From Corella eumyota (lineage: Eukaryota > Chordata > Ascidiacea > Phlebobranchia > Corellidae), in NCBI GenBank assembly GCA_963082875.1, contig OY720098.1, positions 18,600,001-18,664,000 on the forward strand: a stretch of 64,000 bases of DNA, given 5' to 3'. A model generated the notes under the pieces. That model had not been told where the DNA came from and did not search any database. It saw nothing but the letters and a program-made list of their open reading frames with translations. The translations under genes and the position numbers were made by a program. Positions 1 through 12,700 of this stretch are shown here, piece after piece (the first letter of the stretch is position 1; each line of letters opens with the position of its first letter).

Positions 1-233
1 TAACAAAATATAAAAAATTTGTTTTTGTAGTTAATATAATTCTTATTAATACAATAAAACTAAAACAATTTAAAAATAACACTTAAACAATTTTTTAAAT
101 TTATTTATTCGTATAATTAATTTTGTATTATTACATAAGACCTGAACATGGCATGACATTAATTTGTATACAAACATTAACACTTTGTAAACAGATACCG
201 TTAATCATTTATTAGAATTTTAAAGCTTTTAGA
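1..233. other. Upstream region of PPP1R11
   Basis: AT-rich sequence with no coding signal. It ends in a pyrimidine-containing stretch and an AG dinucleotide at 231-232, just before the PPP1R11 start codon, so part of it may be an intron or outron rather than a promoter. Confidence 0.5.
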
Positions 234-1789
234 ATGGCGACAAGGACTAGAACTGAAGTTCAAACCCCGACCGAGACAGTAACTGTAAGTAAAATATTAA
301 CTTTGTGTTACAAATTAACCGTTTTAATTTAAAAAAAATCATTTTTATTCTTAGTCTGCCGGTTATATTAATATTTTATTTTACAAGCCAATAATTTGTT
401 ATTTCTTATAACAGGTTAACCAGCAAGAAGCCCAGTTAAGACTTCAACCTCCAACTAATACAAGAGAAGTACAATGGGCACAAGGGACCATCGACAATGA
501 AAATATGGGAAAGAAATCATCAAAATGTATTTAGATATACTATTAGCTGATTAGTCTATGTTACCCAAATGTATATTGTTTTAAATACATTTATTGTTTC
601 GTTCTTTATTTATCTGCAATGTGGGAAGGTCGACTTCACAACCTAAACATAGAGTAACACCAGTTACCCTGATCTAGTCTCGAGTTGCTTTTGGCAGTTT
701 AGGATATTATTTATTGTAATTCCCCGATAAATAAGCTGCTGAATAATTGTTGACCCAGCAGAGTTTATGACGTTTATAGCGCCTTACTTAAGGAAGCTAC
801 AGCATGAAAGCAGTGGGAATTAAACCCAGAACCTTGTGTAGTGAAGAAAAGTGTTCTAACTACTACATCATGCTGCAAGTTGTATATACATGTTTTCTTT
901 CTTAAAATTTTATTCTTTCCATTTTTCGGAACTTTGTACTTATATTATTTTTTATTAAACTTATTGAAAAACATTTTTCAGGTTGTTGTATTTACAAGAA
1001 GGCCAAAAAATTAGGAGAAAGTTCTTCAGAAAGTGATTCTTGTTCAGATGATGATAACCCTTACGAGAAATCAAAAAAACACAAAAAGAATTGTCAACAT
1101 GGTATATAATGCTTTTTTAGTTTAGTATTTCTATAACTTGACCTTCGGTTTAGAGATTTACCATTTTTTTTTATATATATATAATTTTATCCTCGATGTG
1201 GGAAGGTCGAATACGCGACCTAAACATAGAGTAACAAGTTACTCCGGCCCAGTCTCGAGTTACCTGTGGCAGTTTGGGATATTATATAGATTATAATTCC
1301 CTGATAAATATGCTGCTGATTAAGTGCTGGCTTAGTAGGAGTTTATACCGTTTATAGTGGCTTACTCAAGGTCGCTGCAGAATTGAACCCACAACCTTAT
1401 GTGTTGTGTAGCAAGTGTTCTTACCACTACACCACGCTGCCGGTTAAAGCCTAAAATTTAAATTTAACTGATGTACCATAGTAAAAAAACTTTTTTTTTT
1501 CTGTTTTTGATGTTAAAACTATCAGTATTTAACACATATATTTTTAACAGTTTAAGTAGCCTATATACTGTTAAAATTTCTTGTTTGTATTGTTTATTAT
1601 CCTATTAAAGTGGAATTGCCATAATAATATATTTAAAGGGTAGGGCTTAAGATATTTTAACTTAGCTGTTAAAATAAATTCTGTATTAAAATATTTAAAA
1701 TACCTTTTTACACTAAAAATATAGAAATATTTTTAATTTATGCAGACCACTCACAGCCGAATGACAAAGCAAATCAATCAACATCTTAA
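234..1789 (+). CDS. PPP1R11: Protein phosphatase 1 inhibitor-3 (PPP1R11), complete, 4 exons
   Basis: Exons 234-284, 415-526, 982-1101 and 1746-1789 join in frame into a 108-residue protein (human about 126). All introns are GT-AG. The product is a small, mostly disordered inhibitor of the PP1 catalytic subunit. The family core is clear: REVQW fits the RVxF-type PP1-docking motif and is followed by GTIDNENMGKKSSKCCCIY, which corresponds to the human block DTVDNEHMGRRSSKCCCIY. An acidic serine run (GESSSESDSCSDDD) follows, then a basic KKHKKNCQHGDH tail keeping a Cys/His pair. The human protein has also been reported to act as a ubiquitin ligase through its Cys-rich part. The first ATG of the open frame is used; an AG lies one base upstream, so a 5' UTR intron or spliced-leader acceptor is possible. 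Introns 2 and 3 each hold an antisense SINE. The C-terminus is shorter than in vertebrates and lacks the Pro-rich tail. Confidence 0.92.
608..876 (-). mobile_element. tRNA-derived SINE, family A, older form (PPP1R11 intron 2)
   Basis: Family A read on its own strand has a tRNA-like head (A box near TGGTGTAGTGGTAAGAACAC, B box near GGGTTCAATCCC), a middle ending CAGCACTTAATCAGCAGC, and a tail with ACTCTATGTTTAAGTCGCGC and a short AT-rich end. This copy is diverged, and its tail has the GGGAAGGTCGACTTC variant of older copies. The family resembles the composite tRNA SINE described from Ciona; I could not align it to confirm. Confidence 0.88.
1172..1443 (-). mobile_element. Family A SINE, near full length (PPP1R11 intron 3)
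   Basis: Runs from the AT-rich tail and ATCCTCGATGTGGGAAGG to the head ending CCACGCTGCCGG. It is close to consensus and so probably young. Antisense to the gene. Confidence 0.9.
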
Positions 1790-3430
1790 CAATAACCAAA
1801 TTTTTCGTTTTACTAAAGCCCTTTCGATAACTGCACCAGGAGATCTATTTTATTTCTTTTTTGTGTTGTCAAGCATTTTTGATATTTTAATTTTTATTGT
1901 TTAATTTGTAGAAAAAAAGCCAGCAAAAATGCACATAGTAACACTGTACTTTAATCTATAGTAATCTAAAGCTACGAATGATTGAACAAGAAAAATTAGA
2001 TTATTAATGATTAGGAAAATAACAAAGAGTCAAAAAAAAATGAAAATTGTTAAAAATATTATAAATTTTTTATTAAACAATTGGTATTTTAATTAATTTT
2101 ACGTTGTGTCAAAAATTATAAAGTACAACAACGAAAATAGAACTTAAACATAAAATAACAATTTTAATTCGTCCACGTTAAATTTTAAGGGGACAGTTAA
2201 ACCAAAAATATAAAATTTATAACTTTAGTAGAAACGGTTATTTTTTAATATAAAGGTTCTACAATTGGGCATTTCTTTTACCCCCCTTTACCCCAATATG
2301 AACTACCCCTTTTACCTAAATAAAAATGCTTTTGCATGGCGGAAATCATTTGGTTTACAAATAAAATAGGAAAATAAAATGTGCCCTTACATGAAATACA
2401 CTGAATATTTATATTTTTAATGAATAACAGTGATTCCGAACAATAAAGAAATATTGTGGGAAAATGGATTGAATATTAAAGACTTGCAAAGAATAAAAAA
2501 TTTGTCATAGCACAACTTTAAAGAAACACGAATGTAATGTTTTGTTATAATATTAGTCAAAGTAGTAGTAAGAATTTTCGTTTTAAAAGGAACCACAAAT
2601 TAGAAAAAAAACTTTAAAATTTTTAATTTTAGTAAAAATTGATTTTTTTAAACATTTAAATTAAAAAAAAATTGAGGTCATTTTTGCACTGTTGTCCTAA
2701 TTATTGAATTTCAAGCAGAACGTACCAAAAAAATCTAATAGAACGAGATGTATCTAAACTAAAATACTACAAATAGAACTTGTACAAAAAAATAGGAAAT
2801 TTTTTTTTGTTAATTTGTCCACTGTTGACTTGAGAAAGTAAGTAACACAAAATTGATAACAGTACTAACTACAACACAACTAGAACTTGCACAAAATTTC
2901 ACTTGCTAGACAGGACATTGAACAGTAAGTTTATATAATTTCGGAAAAATTATGATTTTTGATTTATTATGATTAAAAAAAAAGCATTTTTTTTTTGTTC
3001 AAAAATTTTTGTGCAGAATATATGTTTGCTTTGTAAATATCTAGCCTAATTTTGAATATATATCATTATGTCATGTTATTTGTACCAAATTTTTCAATAA
3101 AACAGCAAATTTTACTTCTAAATTTTAAACTGATGCAGCAAAAAGGTCAAAATTTTTTTTTATACCCTATCATTTTTAAATTAAATTTTAAACGAAAATT
3201 GCCGCTAAGAATTATAAATGCTGCAGAAATACTGCTATAGAATATTTAGCAGTATTTGGAAATAAGGAAGATAATAACAAAAACATGATTTGCTCATTTA
3301 TACCACATAAAACAAATATATTTGGCAGCAAAGAAAGATTTTTTAGTTTGGGTTTAGTTCGTTTTCCTCATCAGGTAAATCAAACCTTAAACAATAGAAT
3401 AACTTTATTTAAAATAGGGTAATAAGTTGA
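1790..3430. other. Convergent 3' flanks of PPP1R11 and GPSM2
   Basis: AT-rich DNA without convincing coding sequence; it holds the 3' ends of two convergent genes. An AATAAA on the + strand at 2442-2447 is a candidate PPP1R11 poly(A) signal. A minus-strand AATAAA near 3405-3415 could serve GPSM2. The short open frame at 3052-3240 is low-complexity and is not supported. Confidence 0.5.
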
Positions 3431-3434
3431 AAAT
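3391..3434 (-). other. GPSM2: Possible terminal GPSM2 exon (tentative)
   Basis: Exon 14 ends with two bases of a codon. On the minus strand a tttag acceptor near 3435 is followed by a short in-phase reading frame of about nine codons. Its TAA overlaps an AATAAA-type signal near 3410. An alternative acceptor a few bases upstream gives a different short tail. Nothing conserved supports either choice. Confidence 0.25.
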
Positions 3435-3453
3435 GCTAAACTGTTATAAATAA

Positions 3454-3735
3454 GGCAGCATGGTGTGGTGGTCAGAACATTCGGCTTTACCACTGAGGTA
3501 CTGGGTTTGATCCCAACTGCCCCCATGCTGTAGTTTCCTCAAATTAGAAGCTATAAACAATGTGAGTCAGCACTTAATCAGCAGCATAATTATCGGGCAA
3601 TTATAATCTATATATTATTCCAAACTGCAACAGGCAACTTGAGACTGGGTCAGGGTAACTCATGTTACTCTATGTTTAAGTCGCGCATTCGACTTTCCCA
3701 CATCGAGGATAAATAAAAAAAATATATATATAAAA
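3454..3735 (+). mobile_element. Family A SINE downstream of GPSM2 coding exon 14
   Basis: Head at 3454 (GGCAGCATGGTGTGGTGG), B-box region GGGTTTGATCCC, tail ending CACATCGAGGATAAATA. It lies antisense to GPSM2, just past the last exon I can place. It is probably in the final intron or the 3' UTR. Confidence 0.88.
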
Positions 3736-3774
3736 AATAAATAAAAAAACTTTTGAAAATTCGTATTTTTGTAC

Positions 3775-6700
3775 CTGCATCTTTGATCGTGGATCCTCGA
3801 AGATTGCATCCTCATCACAAGTGAGAAAACATCCTCATCCGGGATTGTGGGGGGAGGAAATAACCCCTCAGGGGGGGCAGAGGTCCGTTGATCATCTAAT
3901 CTTGTACCCTAAAAAATAATTTAAAAAATTATTATTTGGAAAAAAATCGAATGTGAAAAAAAATATTTGGGCCTGGGTTAATGAAATTGGATGCTTTAAA
4001 ATATTATTAAATAAACTTACTTGGCATCTCATTAAATTTTCAAAAAAGTTATCGTCTAAAGTTTCAGGTGCTGCATTATTGTTCCTATCTGACAAATCAT
4101 CATCAGGATCTAAAAAAACAATGTTGCTAAAATATTTATTAACTTTCATTACACCATGAATTTTAATTGGGCTCTACAGTAAAATTTTTTCTAATTTGCT
4201 ACAATTTAGAATTATTTCCAGAAGATTTTTACTAAAACCCTAACAGTATGATGCACAGAAGCACTTTGACATAACCACAAAAAGTCCTATGTTCAATTCC
4301 CACCACTGGCACTACAAGGCAACTTTAAGTAAAGCAACTTAGCCAAGACCATAAAAAAACATTTTTTAAGTAAGTAATAGGCAGAATCATTAGGTTTCTG
4401 CAAAAAATTAGTCTATATAACAAAAAGGCTTTAGGTTTAAGGCTGGTTTACAAGGCATACACAACGTAACTTAATGCAAGATAGTGCAACCATTTCAAAT
4501 GAACAGAGTCTTTCACACGTACGAAATTTTGCGAAAGTTCGCAAGAATTCGTAAATTTTGTGGCTGGAGTGAAATTTATACAAGATTTCGTAAGCGGTAT
4601 TCTTTTATTAAATATTTTTTATTAAAATTTTAAAAACATGTCCTTGGATTCGTAAAGTTACGTAATGCAACATTACCATGTCGTGTAAACAGGCCTTTAG
4701 ACTGTAAATTGATATCTCTTAATTCTAAATATTTCAATTGTAAATAATTTAAAAACTAAAAAATAACTTACTAGGTTGTCCATTAGCAGCCAAATTAATA
4801 TTCTGATCAGTTATTCTTAACCCTGGAAGACTTGAAAGACTGACACGTTGTTCGTTGAGACGTTTGGACTGTGATCGAGCTAACATTGATATCATTGTGT
4901 TCATTTTTTCATGGTGTTCTTCTAAAAAACATAGAATTCGAGAAAAATTAGGAAAAATGCATTAAAAAGAAAAAAATGAAGAAGAATTCCCAAAAAATCT
5001 TAATAAAAAATTAAAAAAATGCATAAAAAAAAAATGAATTGCTTATACCAATTTGGTCACTAAACTCTTAAATTTTTAAAAATAATTTACCTGTATCTTC
5101 CGGAGGTTGAGGAGCATCTCTTGGATGTTGTGGAGGAGGTCGATGTTGCTCCAGGAAGGCAGGAAAGGTGAGCATGTCCTCATCTCTTGCCATATCTGCT
5201 CTCTGATCATTCATCCTTCTTCCTTGCATCCTTGTGAGAAGATCAAGAAAATTATCATCATTGTTGGAGCAGGAGTTGGAGGTGGAAGGTTGTGAATCTC
5301 CTGGAAGATTGTTGGAAGAGTGATAACCCTGGAGGAGCATTAAAAAAAATTTATAAAATAAAAAAAAAATTATTTTTATGCAAATTAAAGTTACGATTTA
5401 TTGTACTTACATTAGTTGTTGTTGAAAGTGAGATGTCGACATCTTTCGAGTTTAAGAAATTTTCACCGTTAGATTTTCCATTTATTTCACTATGACCATT
5501 CTAAATACATCACATTTTTACTCTCTTAAAAAACACAAATTTACAAAATATTTACAATAAATTGGAAAACCCTAGGCCTATTAAGGCCAACTGGTAAGTT
5601 AAATGAAAGGCTAACTATATATTTGTTTAAACAAAGACAGCAAATTGGAATAATAACAAAATATATCCAAAGAATTAGACTGCGAAAAAGTCGTTTGATT
5701 TTAAAATAATCTTGCAATACCAGAAATAATAAATTAAACTCATATCATGATATAAAATTTATTTTGTTATTTCGTCACTCCTTTGTTATATTTTTTTTTG
5801 GTGTATATTCTGTAAAATGTATTTTATTTATCGCATTTATTATTAATATAATCTATACCGGGTTTGGTGACCATGCCATAACATACTTAAAATCTTTGTA
5901 TAAACATTATTACTTTTGGCATGTTTTAAATCATTAAATTGATTTTGTCAATTTTTCCCGTCGCATTGTTGTAATATTAATTGTATATTGTATTTGTTAT
6001 TTACTTTTATCAATGCGCGAAAAAACAAAATAAATAAATAAAAAAAAAATCTAACTTTTAAAAATTATTCCATGAATTTTTTAAGTCTAAACTAAACATT
6101 TATAAATCCGGGATAAGATTTACTTGTGTTTTATAACAAGTAACCTGTGGTATTAGAACACTTGGTGCCTAACACAAATTAACACAACTACTGGTATGAC
6201 TTAAACAGTAAAGGTACTAGTTAAAAATGATATTTATTTTACCGTGTAGGTGTATATCTTACAATATATGTGGTATTGCTAATTGTTTAGTTATAAAGTA
6301 AAATTATGTTTAAACTACTACTAAATGTTAAAAAAGCTGTCTTATACTTATAATGTTTATTTCTATATACAATATCATACAAATGATAAATTTTAAAGGA
6401 ATATTAAATTTAAAATTACCCCAGGTTGTTTTGGAGTTAATCTCAGTAATTCCATATTTTCCATACTTTTTCTTCTCGATGAAGGTGTGTCAGTTACTCC
6501 CGCCTGATTGGCTAATAAATCCTTTAAATTTTTTTCGGCCAATGATTTACCGGCTTCGTCGCCAATCTTAAAAATTTAAATTTTGAAGACTTAAATTTTT
6601 ACATTGCCTGAATTTAACCCAAAAAATATTAAGTTTTAAAATGTTGATAACACTATATAAGCCAACAGTACTAATAAATACCACAGAGCTAATAAAAAGT

Positions 6701-9700
6701 TATTAAACTAATATTTATTTAAAAAACCAACTTTTTAACAAACCCTGCTTTACAAAATACCCTGCTAGAGAATATTAAAAAACACTTTATTTATTCGTAA
6801 TTTTAAACTTATTAAAATTGGTTCAATTAACATACAAAGACTATATATGTGTAAAGTAAATTCAGAATAACATATTTTATTTATCATATATTTAAATAAA
6901 CATGATACTCAAAAACACACAACTTTGCCAGAATTTAACTTCCTGTTATACAATATACAACTAACACTAACCTATATCAACAAAAATAACAAAATAATTA
7001 CAAAGTAAGTCACTGATTTAAATAAAAAATATGAAATGTATTTATTACCTTTAAATCAAATCATTAAAAAAAGCACAAAAAAAATCATTTTAATATATAG
7101 GCAGCTAGAATGGAATTATTTAAAAATAATAACAATAATACTAACTGATTTGACTAAAACCTAATTTTAAAATTAAAAATATATAAATTCCTTAAACTGT
7201 AGCCAAAAACTGCTGCTCTAATATAGAAAATCTTACCAAAAATGCTGCATAATTTAACCCAATGCTATAACAGTTGCTAATGTTAACTTTAACGTCAATA
7301 AATACCCGAATTTATTACAAATTATACAACTTGCACAAATAAATGATCAGAATTTAAAGGGAAAAAATAGTTGCTTAACAAATAGGTTTAATGACTACTA
7401 ATGTAGTAGTTAAAAACTTCTTTTTAAAGAACTGATATTAAACTCAGCAAATAAAACATAATCCTGTAAAAAATTCAATATGCTGACGTTACAAAAAAAC
7501 TCATACGAAAAAAATTAATTTTGAAAATTTTTTTTTTTTAGTTTTAAAACTTTATCTTTGTCAAACATATTGAAGATAAATTTTGTTAATAATTAAAAAA
7601 ACACCGCAGAACACTAGTACACCAAGCCAAAATTTTGTTATCTAAAAATAATACTAAATACAAATTACATTTTAAAATTCTATACTAACTGCATTTACAA
7701 TCTAGATATAGATTTTCATGCATACCAATTATCACTAGTTTACAGTACCTTCATTTTCCATGCATATTGACATGATTAATGTATAATTAATGAACCTATT
7801 GTCTACCTATTTGCCATTTAAGGGCTTCGATCCAAACTGGACTATTAATTACAAAAATTCCTAAAAAAATTTGACACCACATTTTAAAACTAATTGCTTA
7901 ATCGGTTTCAATAGTTGTTTTTTCCCTAATTTATCTTATTTCTATAGTTTCGATTAGTTTTATCATAGGCACTACAGCTTTTGCGAAATTTGATAATTTT
8001 AGATAACTCTAACCACATATACAATTTATTTTTAAATAATATAAAACCTTAAAAAAAATTTAAAAACAATGTATATAATTCAAAAGAGAAAGGGCACCAA
8101 AAATTTTCAAAGTAATATTTATTTTTATGGTTCATTTAATTTAAATTACCACCTACTGCATTATTTTTATCAAAATCTTCAAAAATAGGTCATAAATAGA
8201 TAGCCTATTCATTTAAAAAAGTAAAATTTACTTTATTATTTAAACCTAAAAAAATACAACTATATAGGCTATACATTTTAAATTAAGTTGCAATATACAT
8301 AAGTTAAAAAAATTTAGCAATACCTATTTTCTAAATAAACTGTTATTTCCTGAAAGAATAAGAAAACTTGACAGTAAGCTTTGTAAGGTTGACTGCCCAG
8401 TAATTACATACATAGGTAATACAAATATGCAGAAGCCTTACATACTTAAAGTTTCTAAAACACAAACTATTTCGTTGGATTTTTAAAGTTGAACAAACAC
8501 TATCTTTTTTTAAAAAAAAACAAATTATTGAAAAAGCGGTCAATTTTATTTATTCTTAATTTTACTAAATGTATTCGACCATTTATTTTTACTTTTACTA
8601 AATGTATCCGACCAATATTTTTTATAAAAATCGTTTTTAAATCTTGAATAGGTATAAGTTTAAAATATATAAAAAACACTAGTTGTTGTTAAAAAATTTA
8701 AATGAATTAAAAAATGCCAATATTAAGTGTCCAAATATAAATGAGGTTGATAAAAAAACAAACTTTTTAAAATTGAATACCAAAAGCAAACAAGCCAAAG
8801 TTAATGAACTTTTCAACAACAATTGTCTTGTAAATTTTTTTAAATTTCAATTTTTTAAAATTTCAATACCTCTTGTAAATTTTTTTAAGTTTCAATACCT
8901 TAACTAATCTGCCAATAGCTATAGTAATTAAACTATAAAAATGCAAAAATTAATTAATTTTTCATAACCAATTAGCTAGTAATTTTTTAAAATTGAATAC
9001 CTAAACCTAACTGCAATTGGCTCTACCAATAAAACTATCAAAATTCACAACCTTAATAAAACAAAACTAACCTCGGTTGAGATAAGAAAATGTTGTTGTG
9101 CAAAATCGACCGCCTTCTTACTATTTCCCATGGCAGTGTGGGCAATACTTAGACACCAACAGGAACGTGCCACACCGACGCTGAAACATAAAACAAAACT
9201 TTAAAGGGAATTTTAATTAACATGATAGGAGGTTTATGTAATATGCTTACCTACTATATAGTTTTTTAACTTGCGTATTGGGTATATATACCTATTTAAA
9301 TTTAAGTTAAAAATGGTATATTTTACTTTAATTAAAACAATTTACTTCTATATAGGCTATTGCAGATTTTTATTGCAGATAAGTATAGTCATATCTTTAT
9401 GTTAGTTATATTTTAAACAGCCAGGATATTTTATTAGTAATTGTGTGGGCACTGTTAAACAATTTACATATGTAAAATACTAGTATTTTTAAACTCCTTT
9501 ACTTAAAAAAGAGAAAAAATATTTTCAATAGTAACTAAATACCAAAATGCAATTAATAAAAACAGTATTAAATATGTTAAGCATACCATATTAGATAGTC
9601 TTTGTTGTTATGAAATTTTTATTTATGAAAGTATATAATTTATTTTAATAGCGCAAATATCACAGTTTTAATTGGTGTTAGATTATACAATATGGCATGG

Positions 9701-12700
9701 TATTTAACATGCATAATTTATGTCTAGTAAGGGTTTAGTGTGTGTTGCAATTGAATACCTGTTCTGTAATGTTGACCTTTATTATATTATAAAAACATGG
9801 TTTTATTAAATATTGTAGGACAATACAGTAATACTAGATATCCCTTAAAAGAAAATAAGTTTTTATAGAAATTTTTCCAAAGCAGTTTATTTAAGTAATA
9901 TTCAAAAATAATGTATTTTTAAATTGTAATTTATTTATTTCTTAATTTGAAAAGGGCATCTATCTAGCCCAAAGAAAAACCCACTTAACCCCAATTGTTT
10001 GGCCTTGAAACAACAATATTTAATTTAAGATTAATATGCAATCAAAATTGTTGACATTATATATCAAAACATATGGTACTTAATATATTAAATACAAGTT
10101 AAATAAATGAACCATATGCTGCTTATATCATTTGGAGTGTTATGATTATTTTCAAGATATTAAAATCAATAAATCAATTGCTTTATCTTTACACTAATAA
10201 TCCAAATTGCTTTTTTATTTGCTATTGATTTTTTATGTAAAATACATTTTGTAGAAACATTCAATTTAATATAAAAAAATGCTTTTTGAATTTAAAAATT
10301 TGTTTAAGATATTCCATAATCAGTGAGTTAATGACAATTCTAAAACATTCCCAAAATGAATTTTGCCAATTCTGCAGCCAAAATGTAGCATTCTTAAGTA
10401 AAACACCAATGGTACTTACATATTTTATTCTTAATGTGGGAAGGCTGACTTCACAGCCTAAACATAGAGTAAAATTTGTTACCCCGACCCAGTCTCGAGT
10501 TGACTTTGCAGTTTGAAATATTATTAATTATTATTAACCTGCAGATGACTCGTATCGTTTATAGCGCCTTACTAAGATGCACTACAGCATGAAAGTAGTG
10601 GAGATCAAACCCAGGACCTCATGTAGTAAAATCAAGTGTTCACTACAATACAACTTTCCATAAAAAAAATTAACTCAACCAAAAAATTTGTCCAAATCAA
10701 AAAAATATTGAAATATTTACCGATCTGAAAGATCTTGTGCAATTTGTTTATGTCTGAGATGATATTCGACTGCTCTTTTATAATCTTTAATTAAACTGTA
10801 AGTGGAACCCAAACTATAACATGCCTGGGCCTCAAATGCTTGGTCACCCAGCTGACGTGATATCGATAAAGTTTGTCTAAAAAACAAAAAAAAAATTTAT
10901 AACTAGGGTAATAGACTACCAAATACTATGTTAAAATTATGCTGCCATTTTATTGGACAGAACTATTGGTTATGCTATTACTGGTAAAAAAAACTTTGTT
11001 TCAAATTTTTGAAGTTATTTAATTTTTCCTTTTCTTTATCAGTGTAGAAATTAAATAATGACAAACTGTTTAGGTTTCTTTGCCCTAAAAAAGGCAATTT
11101 GGAAATTTTTGAAAGAAGGTAGTTTTCCAAATTCTAAAAAACCTAACCATAACTGATTTTTCCAGAATATTTTTAGCTCTTCAATTTTCATGGAAATATT
11201 AGTCATTTAAATAAAGCATCAAGTTTCGGCGTTTATGCAATAAAAAGGGGGGAATTCCATTATATTTTTAGTTTTACTTATACCAGGTGTACAAAAATTG
11301 GAGCAGTCTTACTAATAATAAAATAAAAATATTTTAGCCAATTTTTTAATAAAATAAAAAAACAGAAAAGATTAAAGATTAAGTTTTCTTTTTTGTATAT
11401 ATCGTTATCCTCGATGTGGGAAAGTCGAATCCGCGACTTAAACATAGAGTAACATCAGTTAGTCTGACCCAGTCTCAAGTTGCCTGTGGCAGTTTGGGAT
11501 ATTATAGATTATAATTGCCCGGAGATTATGCTGCTGATTAAGTGCTGGATCAGCAGGAGTTTATACCGTTTATAGCACCTTACTCAAGGGCGCTACAGCA
11601 TGAGAACATTGGGGATTGTACTCAGGACCTCATAAGTGGTGTAGCAAGTGTTCTTACCACTACACCACGCTGGCGGTTGTATTAATTTTATTTTTTTTAA
11701 TTTTATTTTAACTCGAAAACCAACTCGAAAACTTACAAATAAAACTCAGCAGCAGTTTGGTATTTCTCAGTAAGTAAGTAACAGTTACCCAGGTTTGTAT
11801 AAGCTTTCCTTTGTGCCACTTTGTCACCAAATTCTTGTGCAATTGACAACCTCTGCAGAATAGTAAGCAAGTTTAAATCGGTGGTATTCCAAATACACAA
11901 TTTTACCAGTTTTATACATTGCAATATTAATACAAATCACACTATGAAAAAAAAAATTTTTAACATTGTGATTTTAATTATACATATTTAAAATAAATTT
12001 AAATTGCATAAAATCTATAAAATAAACCTTCTTTAATAACCCCTATTTCTACATTAACCCATGTTAATATCCCAAAAACTAGAAAATACCCATCTACGTT
12101 TAGTACTCTAAAGTGTAGCTGAAGTAGGGCAAAAAATATAAGTCACAAAAGATAAAAAAATGTTTATACTTTTCCTGTTACCTTTATACTTGATATATTT
12201 ACCTCAGTATGAAACACAACAGCTTCTTTTAACTTGCCTAGTAAGAAATAAGTGTTCCCTAAACTGCCACAAGTTATTCCTATCGCTGCGCGACCTCCTG
12301 TTCTGCGTACAATCGATAAGTTTTGTCTAAAAATAAAAAAATATTGTTATAATAAAGGCTGTTTTTTAATGCAGTCAGCAATAATAATAATTGTGCTTTA
12401 TTAAATGACAAAAATTCTAAAAAAACATTCAATTAAAAAGAAAGTTTATATTCTAAATATAATTTAAGGCACTTTTAAACTTTTTTTGTTTTATGATTTT
12501 TGTATAGATAACAAAACCATTTAATAAGGATATGACACTATTGTGTTTATTGCATTTAACAGCAGACTTTGTATTTATTATGATAAACAAAGCTGCAATA
12601 CAAGTTTGTTGTTTACCAAAAGCTTAACATAGCTGTTATCATTAAATAATAATAATAATGAATAGATTTTTACAAAGTCATTATCTAATAAATTATAAAA

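Noticed and set aside
8683-8907. A 74-codon + strand frame in GPSM2 intron 8
   Set aside because: Its product is Asn/Lys/Phe-rich low-complexity sequence with a short internal duplication, as expected from AT-rich DNA.
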